Below are positions 5,707 to 11,251 of a stretch of 11,251 bases of DNA, piece by piece. The position numbers and the translations under genes were made by a program. Source of the DNA: Succinivibrionaceae bacterium (GTDB lineage Bacteria; Pseudomonadota; Gammaproteobacteria; Enterobacterales; Succinivibrionaceae); NCBI GenBank assembly GCA_003477345.1, contig DMTG01000245.1, forward strand, positions 1 through 11,251, read 5' to 3'. Every line of letters starts with the position of its first letter. Position 1 is the stretch's first letter. The notes below the pieces were generated by a model. The model was not told where the DNA came from. It saw nothing but the letters and a program-made list of their open reading frames with translations, and did not search any database.

Positions 5707-8700
5707 ATGCAGAACACAGATCGCAATACAGACGGTTACAGACTTAAAAGACTAGAGGTTTATAACTGGGGCGTTTTTCACCACAAAATATGGTCAATTG
5801 ATCTTGATGGACAGAATGGCCTGTTAACAGGTGAAATAGGCTCAGGCAAATCTACTCTGGTTGATGCCATCAGTACACTTCTGGTACCGTCGCAGAAGAT
5901 TGTGTTTAACAAGGCTGCCGGTGCTACATCTAAAGAAAGAGATCTTCGTTCCTATGTCATGGGATACTTCAAGTCTCAGTCAAGTGAATACGGAACCTCA
6001 AAACCTATTGCCCTGAGACCTGATCGCAAGGACTATTCGGTAATTTTAGCGGTCTTCCATAATGAACAGCTAAAGAAGGAGGGAATTGCCGATTGCGACA
6101 TTACTCTGGCTCTGGTTTTATATATGACAAATACTGCGAACCAGCCTGAAAAACTTTTTGTTACGGCAGAACAGGAGCTGAGCATAAAGAATCATTTCAC
6201 TGATTTTGGAAAAGATCCTGCTGCTCTAAGAAAAAAGCTGCGCGCCCTGAACGTGTCTGTTTTTGATTCTTTTCCGCAGTATTCTGCATGGTGGAAGAGG
6301 CGTTTTGGCATAGGTGACAATGATCAGGCCATTGATCTATTTGCCCAGACTGTATCCATGAAAACAGTGGAAAATATATCCTCTTTTGTCCAGTCACATA
6401 TGCTGCAGGAGGTAGATGCGGATGAAAAGATTGAAGATATTATTGATAGATTCAATGATCTGAATTCTACATACGAAAGTGTCTGCCGAGCACGCGATAT
6501 GCTCAATCTGCTGGCTCCTATGCAGAGTATTGCTGAAGAAATGAAAGTCAGTCAGCAGGAAGCAGAGCGTTTCACGCAGGCAAAAACTGAAATTGATCCC
6601 TTTATAGGAATCCAGCGAAGAGATCTTTTAAATGAAGTAATCGAAAGCACCCGTAATAATTTAAAGAAGGAAAATGCGCAGATTGAATCTTTAGAAATAA
6701 AAAAGACTTCTCTTGAAAATGATTTGGAAAAGTGTCTGGACGATCGACGCCAAAATGGTGGTGAGCAGCTTGAATCTCTGCAGCGGTCTATCAGGAATCA
6801 GGAAAATATTATCAGTATAAGAAAGGCGCGCGCCAAATCTTTTGAAGCTCTATTAAAACTTTTGAATATGAATCTGCCGAGAAGCGTTAATGGTTTTACA
6901 GATCAGCAGCTTGCTTTGCATCAAAAGAATCAGGAAGTAGAAGCAGAACAGACAAATGTGCAGAACGAACTTATAAAAAACGGTTCTGAAAAAGAAAGAA
7001 TTGTCTGTGATATAAAAAAGTTAGAAGAGGATATTAGCTATATAAGCGCACATCCAAGCAATATCTCAATAAATCAGTTAAAAATCAGAGAAAAAATCTG
7101 TGAAGATCTTAAGCTGGATGCAAATAATCTTCCTTTTGCCGGCGAACTAATAGAGGTCAAAGAGAACCAGAAGAACAAGTGGGAAGGCGCTATTGAGCGC
7201 GTACTGCATGGTTTTGCTCTGTCTATGCTGGTACCGGATGCCTATTATCAATCTGTAGTGAATTATGTTGATAAACATGATCTCAAAGGCAGACTTATCT
7301 ACTATCGCATTAAAAAAGATCTGATTTATTCAGGAAAGCCGCTATATCCCGAAGAATTAAGAACGAAGCTGACTATTAAGGATAAGGGGGAATTTACAGA
7401 ATTTGTCCGTCAGCATCTTGATGAAAACTTTGCTTATATATGTACTGGAGATTACGAAAAATTCAAACGTGAATACAGGGCAGTAACACCTAACGGGCAG
7501 ATAAAATCTGGCAACCGCCATGAAAAGGATGACCGTCGCAATCTTACTGATAAAAGGAATTATGTATTAGGCTGGAGCAACACCGACAAGATCTTGATTC
7601 TAAATAATGCTCTTTTAGAACAGCGTGTCATGTTAGATAAGGTAAACCAGATTGTCAGGGATATAAAAATACGCAACCGGGAACTTCAGAATGAGATAAG
7701 GATTTTTGCCAGACTAGAAGAGTATAAGAGCTACGATGAAATTGACTATCTAAGTCAGACTGACAAATTGAAAATGCTTACTGAAGAGTACCGAAAAATA
7801 GAAGAAGGCTCGGATGTCCTGCGTTTGCTTGATGAAAAAATCAAGAACATTAAAAATGAAATTTCTCAAGTTACAGATGATCAAAATGAACGCGTACGAA
7901 AAGCCGGCAGATTAGAGGGAGAAATATCCCAGTACGAAAAAGATCTTAACGATCAGAATGAAGAATTAGCAAAAGAAAATTTACAACTGGTATCTCTTTC
8001 ATTATTAAAAGACTATCAGGAAGAATTTTTGAAAGGAAAAACTCTTACCCTGAATCAGTGTGACAAGCTAAGACGCGAGCTTGTACGAGAGATAGAATCC
8101 AGTTATAAACTAAATTCAGGCAAGCAGAGTGAATGCGAAAAGAAGCTAATAACCATGATGGCTGACTTCAGACATAGGTATGAAGCTGAAAGTCAGGAAA
8201 TGGATGACTCTGCTGAGAGCTGGCCGCAGTATGAAGAGCTGCTTGCAAAAATCCGTAACGATGATTTGCCTAGGTTTGAAGGCCTCTTTAAAAAGAAGCT
8301 CAAGGATAATACGCTGAATGATATTGCTACCTTGAATGCCTTTTTAGATACTTCAGCTGGAGAGATTTCCAAACGAATTGATGTAATCAATAATGCCCTG
8401 AAATCAATTGAGTATAACCCAGGACGCCATATCCAGCTGGTTACCCTGAATACCGAAGATCAGGAAATCAGACAGTTTAAATTTGACCTGCGACAGATGA
8501 TCGACAACCGCAGTGAAATTGATTCGGGTTCTCTGGAGATTTCTGAAGAACGTTTTCTTAAGGTAAAAGATCTAATAGAGCGTTTCAAGGGAAGAGCGGA
8601 CTCTGTAGAGGCTGACAGGAGATGGCGCCATAAGGTTACTGATGTCCGTCGCTGGTATGAGTTTGGAGCACAGGAACTGTATGATGAAGACGGCTCACAG

Positions 8701-9111
8701 TATGAGTACTATAAAGATTCCTCAGGAAAGTCTGGCGGCCAGAAAGAAAAACTTGCATATACGATTCTGGCAACCTCTCTTGCTTATCAGTTCGGTACTG
8801 GATTTGACGATAAATCTTCAGACAGATCTTTTAGATTTGTAATCATTGATGAAGCTTTTGGTCGAGGATCAGATGAGTCAGCAAGCTTTGGACTTGAACT
8901 GTTTAAGAAGTTGAAACTGCAGCTCCTGGTGGTAACGCCAATGCAGAAAATTTCTATAATCGAGCCTTATGTAGAGCACGTGGCAATGGTGTCTAAGGAT
9001 GATGGAAGTTCTCAGTCAGCTGTACGCAATCTGACTATCAAGGAATACCGTCTTTTAAAACAGCAGCGGGAACTGCTAAAAAACACCCGCGAGCTAGAGC
9101 CGGTGGCATAA
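5707..9111 (+). CDS. jetC: Wadjet type I SMC-like ATPase JetC
   Basis: A 1134-residue SMC/MukB-like ATPase, the motor of Wadjet. In this family JetABC extrudes DNA loops using ATP. The N-terminal head has Walker A GEIGSGKST at residues 42-50, preceded by the typical LEVYNWGVF..K. Coiled coil runs from about 250 to 470. A hinge-like globular domain occupies about 474-625 (PFAGELIEV, VLHGFALSMLV, LKGRLIYYRI). A second coiled coil spans about 625-870. The C-terminal head carries the ABC signature as SGGQ (1009-1012) and Walker B FVIIDEAF with Asp1048 and Glu1049, followed by a D-loop-like GRGSDES. All ATPase motifs look intact, and length fits the family. The start is ATG 5707, supported by AGGAG at 5696-5700. 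MukB, SbcC and MksB are relatives, but DUF3375, DUF4194 and DUF2220 neighbours fix it as JetC. Confidence 0.95.
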   Translation: MQNTDRNTDGYRLKRLEVYNWGVFHHKIWSIDLDGQNGLLTGEIGSGKSTLVDAISTLLVPSQKIVFNKAAGATSKERDLRSYVMGYFKSQSSEYGTSKPIALRPDRKDYSVILAVFHNEQLKKEGIADCDITLALVLYMTNTANQPEKLFVTAEQELSIKNHFTDFGKDPAALRKKLRALNVSVFDSFPQYSAWWKRRFGIGDNDQAIDLFAQTVSMKTVENISSFVQSHMLQEVDADEKIEDIIDRFNDLNSTYESVCRARDMLNLLAPMQSIAEEMKVSQQEAERFTQAKTEIDPFIGIQRRDLLNEVIESTRNNLKKENAQIESLEIKKTSLENDLEKCLDDRRQNGGEQLESLQRSIRNQENIISIRKARAKSFEALLKLLNMNLPRSVNGFTDQQLALHQKNQEVEAEQTNVQNELIKNGSEKERIVCDIKKLEEDISYISAHPSNISINQLKIREKICEDLKLDANNLPFAGELIEVKENQKNKWEGAIERVLHGFALSMLVPDAYYQSVVNYVDKHDLKGRLIYYRIKKDLIYSGKPLYPEELRTKLTIKDKGEFTEFVRQHLDENFAYICTGDYEKFKREYRAVTPNGQIKSGNRHEKDDRRNLTDKRNYVLGWSNTDKILILNNALLEQRVMLDKVNQIVRDIKIRNRELQNEIRIFARLEEYKSYDEIDYLSQTDKLKMLTEEYRKIEEGSDVLRLLDEKIKNIKNEISQVTDDQNERVRKAGRLEGEISQYEKDLNDQNEELAKENLQLVSLSLLKDYQEEFLKGKTLTLNQCDKLRRELVREIESSYKLNSGKQSECEKKLITMMADFRHRYEAESQEMDDSAESWPQYEELLAKIRNDDLPRFEGLFKKKLKDNTLNDIATLNAFLDTSAGEISKRIDVINNALKSIEYNPGRHIQLVTLNTEDQEIRQFKFDLRQMIDNRSEIDSGSLEISEERFLKVKDLIERFKGRADSVEADRRWRHKVTDVRRWYEFGAQELYDEDGSQYEYYKDSSGKSGGQKEKLAYTILATSLAYQFGTGFDDKSSDRSFRFVIIDEAFGRGSDESASFGLELFKKLKLQLLVVTPMQKISIIEPYVEHVAMVSKDDGSSQSAVRNLTIKEYRLLKQQRELLKNTRELEPVA

Positions 9112-9146
9112 TAGGTATATATCCTGGCTATAAATTGCTATTTGAT

Positions 9147-9157
9147 TTTACGGTAAA
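9147..9157. repeat. Short palindrome in the jetC-jetD gap
   Basis: TTTAC-G-GTAAA, 5-bp arms around one base, lies 18 nt before the jetD start. It may be a protein site or chance; there is no T-tract to make it a terminator. Confidence 0.2.
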
Positions 9158-9175
9158 TAATGAGTTTATAAAACC

Positions 9176-10402
9176 ATGAAAAACTGGACTACCTTGCGTG
9201 ATTTAAGACAGCAGTGCCTTAAGATCTGGGATAAAGGCACCATCATTAAATTTCTGCTAGAAGATGGCAATCTTTATGCTGATGATCTTTTCGCCAACCG
9301 CGGGGCAGTAAAAATAGCAATTAAAGGTCCCAGATCAACTGATTTTAAGAATGATTTTCCTAAATCAATAGATTTTACTGATAAATGGTCTGCACAGCGT
9401 GAAGTAAAGATTCAGTTTACTCAAATTACTACAAGGCTTATGGGCACGCAGACAATACCTCATAGTGCAGTATTTGACAGTGTTTATGACTTTGTAGGGT
9501 TTATAGGCAAAAAAAGAGAATATGACTCAATAAAAAGCAGTCTTACAGAAATCTCAGCGCCAGTTCTTGAATACATTAAAAAGAAACCGCAGTCATATTT
9601 AAAATATCAGGAATGTTTTCATAAGATAGACATAATTGCAGGCTATCTTAGGAATCATCCAAAGCCTCGGATTTATTTAAGACAGATGGCACTGCCTTCT
9701 ATCGATACCAAATTCATAGAAAACCATAAAGGCATCATTGGAGATGTTCTTGATATGTTGCTGCCTGCAGACAGTATAGACAGAAAGGAAAACTGTTCTT
9801 CAGGCTTTGCCAGGCGCTATGGTTTTCTAGACAAGCCTCTTAGAGTACGTTTCAGAATTTTGGATAAAAACATTAGAATTCCTAATATTAATCAGGAATG
9901 CCCTGATATCACTCTGGATGAAAAAAGCTTTGCAACTTTGTCTTTAGAGTGTACAAATGTCATTGTCTGTGAGAACGAAATTTCTTTTTTATCTCTGCCT
10001 AATCTCAGATCAAGTATTGCTGTGTTCGGCTCCGGATATGGTTTTAGCGCTTTCAGATCGGCGAGATGGCTGCAGACAAAAAACATGTATTACTGGGGAG
10101 ATCTTGATACGCACGGTTTTGCCATATTAAGAGAATTTCGCATGGCTATGTCTCCGTGCCAGGTCAAATCCGTCTTGATGAATTATGAGACTTTGAATAA
10201 GTATAAGGCTTTATGCGTAGAGGAGCCTAAGCCATTAAATAATCTACTAGATAATCTGACAGAAGAGGAATCGCTGGCCTATCGCGCGCTTCTAGACTGT
10301 AAATTCTCAGGTACACAGGGACTTAAACATCTAAGACTTGAACAGGAGCTTATTCCGTGGCAGGAAGTAAAAGATGTGTTTTTTAACCTTGCAGCACAAT
10401 AA
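9176..10402 (+). CDS. jetD: Wadjet type I nuclease JetD (DUF3322 + DUF2220, Toprim-like)
   Basis: A 408-residue protein with the two-part structure of JetD, the subunit that cleaves circular DNA after the JetABC motor has reeled it in. The N-terminal DUF3322 part begins WTTLRDLRQQCLKIWDKG and includes IYLRQM...DTKFIENHKG near residues 170-190. The C-terminal DUF2220 part is Toprim-like. Glu266/Glu268 in VCENEISFLSLP, the D-x-D in YWGDLDTHGFAIL (Asp309, Asp311), and RLEQELIPW near residue 387 (Glu389/Glu391) are the expected metal-binding and family residues, so the enzyme looks active. The ATG at 9176 starts exactly at the family's conserved W.TL.DLR segment although it has no clear Shine-Dalgarno. 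A 64-nt gap separates it from jetC, so translational coupling is not obvious. Gene order and motifs make the call firm. Confidence 0.94.
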   Translation: MKNWTTLRDLRQQCLKIWDKGTIIKFLLEDGNLYADDLFANRGAVKIAIKGPRSTDFKNDFPKSIDFTDKWSAQREVKIQFTQITTRLMGTQTIPHSAVFDSVYDFVGFIGKKREYDSIKSSLTEISAPVLEYIKKKPQSYLKYQECFHKIDIIAGYLRNHPKPRIYLRQMALPSIDTKFIENHKGIIGDVLDMLLPADSIDRKENCSSGFARRYGFLDKPLRVRFRILDKNIRIPNINQECPDITLDEKSFATLSLECTNVIVCENEISFLSLPNLRSSIAVFGSGYGFSAFRSARWLQTKNMYYWGDLDTHGFAILREFRMAMSPCQVKSVLMNYETLNKYKALCVEEPKPLNNLLDNLTEEESLAYRALLDCKFSGTQGLKHLRLEQELIPWQEVKDVFFNLAAQ

Positions 10403-10420
10403 GCTAAGTTAGCAGGTTAA
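10383..10420 (+). terminator. Weak hairpin over the jetD stop codon
   Basis: TTAACC (10383-10388) pairs with GGTTAA (10415-10420), extendable by TTGC/GCA with a bulge. A smaller GCTAA-G-TTAGC palindrome (10403-10413) is nested inside. It has no following T-run, so it is at best a weak or factor-assisted terminator for the jet operon. Confidence 0.25.
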
Positions 10421-10429
10421 CAATAATTG

Positions 10430-10445
10430 GATATATTGATATATC
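10430..10445. repeat. A+T palindrome after jetD
   Basis: GATATAT-TG-ATATATC, perfect 7-bp arms around two bases. It sits between the end of the jet operon and the IS110 remnant and might mark the junction. The function is unknown. Confidence 0.3.
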
Positions 10446-10457
10446 AGGCAATTTGAA

Positions 10458-10553
10458 GCGACTTTCGCGGATGTAAATTCGTGGATTTACCGAATAAACT
10501 GTAGTTGTACCAATAATCAGTTACGGATTTACAGCATACATAAGGAAAGTCGC
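10458..10553 (+). ncRNA. Structured leader of the IS110 remnant, possible bridge-RNA-type relic
   Basis: Perfect 9-bp arms GCGACTTTC (10458-10466) and GAAAGTCGC (10545-10553) enclose two smaller hairpins. The first is GTAAAT/ATTTAC around TCGTGG, reinforced by flanking CG pairs. The second is AACTG (10497-10501)/CAGTT (10518-10522), with an internal loop and TTG/CAA at its tip. GGATTTAC also occurs twice. It lies directly before an IS110-type transposase start, where IS110-group elements are known to encode their bridge RNA in the left end. That this is a bridge RNA relic is inference. The outer 3' arm overlaps the ribosome site of the transposase stub, so a translation-blocking hairpin is the simpler alternative. 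Confidence 0.35.
10542..10546 (+). promoter_or_regulatory. Ribosome binding site of the IS110 stub
   Basis: AAGGA, 8 nt before the ATG at 10555. Its last bases are part of the 9-bp arm pairing with 10458-10466, so it may be partly hidden in the RNA fold. Confidence 0.5.
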
Positions 10554-10554
10554 A

Positions 10555-10671
10555 ATGAATAAGATAATCTTTATTGGCATAGATGTCCATTCTACAAACT
10601 TTACTTTATGCTCTATTGCGCCAGGATACGGTTTTGCGGAAGACAAAATATTTGTACAGGTACAGTTTTAA
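10555..10671 (+). pseudogene. IS110-family transposase, N-terminal remnant
   Basis: ATG 10555 opens a 38-codon frame starting MNKIIFIGIDVHSTNFTLC and ending FAEDKIFVQVQF before TAA. The GIDVHSTNFTLC segment is the characteristic first strand of the RuvC-like DEDD domain of IS110/IS1111 recombinases, and its Asp10 would be the first catalytic acid. Full-length enzymes have about 300-400 residues, so nearly all of the protein, including the rest of the DEDD site and the C-terminal serine domain, is missing. Homology seems to end about at 10665, where the stop follows at once, pointing to a deletion and not a point mutation. The fragment cannot be active. The family identification rests on this short but distinctive motif. 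Confidence 0.75.
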
Positions 10672-10823
10672 GAGTTCCTGTGACTACACGGTTACTTCCT
10701 CATAATCACTCTATCAAAAAGCGCTATATTACTGTGCCCTAAAAATCATTTGAACTTATGATTATTCGTCTAACTTAATGTTAAAAAAAGTAATAAAGAT
10801 GTTAGCTCATAAAAATTTGTCTA

Positions 10824-10832
10824 TGCTATAAT
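10824..10832 (+). promoter_or_regulatory. Extended -10 promoter of the ompA-like gene
   Basis: TGCTATAAT at 10824-10832 is a perfect -10 hexamer with the extended TGn element. The -35 region is poor (TTAGCT at 10802-10807 with a 19-nt spacer), which an extended -10 commonly compensates for. The start would be near 10839, giving a leader of about 200 nt. Confidence 0.65.
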
Positions 10833-10845
10833 CATTAAGTTATAA

Positions 10846-10860
10846 CCGCAGGAACTGTGG
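10846..10860 (+). promoter_or_regulatory. 5' stem-loop in the ompA-like mRNA leader
   Basis: CCGCAG pairs with CTGTGG (six pairs, one G-U) around GAA, starting about 7 nt after the predicted transcription start. E. coli ompA mRNA is known to be stabilised by a 5'-terminal stem-loop in a long leader. A similar role here is inferred by analogy. Confidence 0.4.
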
Positions 10861-10934
10861 GGGTAGCGTTACTATTATTTTTAAGTATTATTTTGAAATA
10901 TAGATAATATTTAATTTAATAGAAGCGAAGTTGA

Positions 10935-10946
10935 TGAGATATCTCA
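10935..10946. repeat. 12-bp perfect palindrome in the ompA leader
   Basis: TGAGATATCTCA is fully self-complementary. Without a loop it would act as a DNA site more readily than as an RNA hairpin. It lies about 100 nt into the predicted transcript. Confidence 0.3.
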
Positions 10947-11037
10947 AAAACATGTTCACTGGCTAAATACTGAATTATGAACTCAGTTTTGGCTGGTTTC
11001 CTTTTAGGGATTTTATAAGTTAAGTTGGAATTTATAA

Positions 11038-11251
11038 ATGAAGACTAAAGTATTAGCATTAACTGTTGCTGCAGTTTTAGCTGGCGCTTCTTTCACCGCT
11101 AACGCTGCTGTAGAAGATACATGGACAATCGGTGGCCGTCTTGGCTGGGCAAGAGGCTTTATCGACAATGGTAATGATTACAAGGCTGACCAGAAGAACG
11201 CATTAGGCTGGGGCTTATACGGCGAATACAGCATTCGTTCATGGGTAGGCG
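11038..11251 (+). CDS. ompA: OmpA-like outer-membrane beta-barrel protein, 5' part (runs off right edge)
   Basis: The first 71 codons of an exported outer-membrane protein. The N-terminus is a classic Sec signal peptide: MKTK, a hydrophobic stretch VLALTVAAVLAGASF, and TANA with cleavage predicted after Ala23 (ANA|AV). The mature part opens with WTIGGRLGWARGF, then LGWGLYGEYSIRSW, which resembles the first two transmembrane strands of an OmpA-type eight-stranded barrel with their alternating aromatic/glycine pattern. OmpA-type proteins tether the outer membrane to peptidoglycan through a C-terminal domain that is not visible here. GGAA stands 7 nt before the ATG. A strong extended -10 promoter and a long structured leader fit a highly expressed porin. 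Another small barrel family such as OmpW/OmpX cannot be excluded from this fragment. Confidence 0.72.
   Translation, partial: MKTKVLALTVAAVLAGASFTANAAVEDTWTIGGRLGWARGFIDNGNDYKADQKNALGWGLYGEYSIRSWVG

Larger units (their letters stand above)
10672..11037. other. Intergenic region between IS110 remnant and ompA-like gene
   Basis: In the first part (10671-10742) one plus-strand frame stays open for 23 codons (it starts RVPVTTRLLPHN), but it has no start of its own and I do not recognise it. The rest holds the promoter at 10827-10832, a stem-loop near the 5' end of the transcript (10846-10860), a 12-bp palindrome (10935-10946) and the ompA leader. No other gene is visible. Confidence 0.75.

Noticed and set aside
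5388..5726. Minus-strand open frame of 112 codons
   Set aside because: It is antisense to the conserved C-terminal half of jetB and has no recognisable domain.

Overview
The window looks like part of a gammaproteobacterial chromosome. The flanking housekeeping genes are a separate glycyl-tRNA synthetase alpha subunit (glyQ), a TusA-type sulfur carrier and an OmpA-like porin. The A+T-rich, gut-anaerobe-like character suggests, as inference only, something like the Succinivibrionaceae/Aeromonadales.

Layout. 1-737: minus-strand core genes, glyQ (5' part only, running off the left edge) and tusA. 869-944: plus-strand tRNA-Thr(TGT) with its own promoter. About 1062-3138: an IS1634/IS4-type insertion sequence with a full-length 638-aa DDE transposase on the minus strand. 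3139-3443: a very A+T-rich regulatory region with an FNR-like box and two overlapping inverted repeats. 3444-10402: four consecutive plus-strand genes. 10403-10671: the left part of a decayed IS110-family element, made of a structured leader and a 38-codon transposase stub. 10672-11037: mostly non-coding, including the promoter and long leader of the last gene. 11038-11251: start of an OmpA-like outer-membrane protein, cut by the right edge.

The central system is a complete type I Wadjet anti-plasmid operon in the order jetA-jetB-jetC-jetD. JetA (DUF3375) is the kleisin-like subunit, JetB (DUF4194) the KITE-like subunit, JetC the SMC-like ATPase, and JetD (DUF3322+DUF2220) the Toprim-type nuclease. 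From what is known of the family, JetABC forms an SMC motor that extrudes DNA loops and JetD cleaves small circular DNA, so plasmids are removed. All catalytic motifs I could look for are present, so the system is probably functional. It sits between a tRNA gene and ompA and is bordered by one whole and one broken insertion sequence, the usual setting of an acquired defence cassette.

The system itself is a known one. The less explained parts are the overlapping inverted repeats and FNR-like box ahead of jetA, the unusually open spacing between jet genes, and the folded RNA-like leader in front of the IS110 stub, which may be the remains of a bridge-RNA region.
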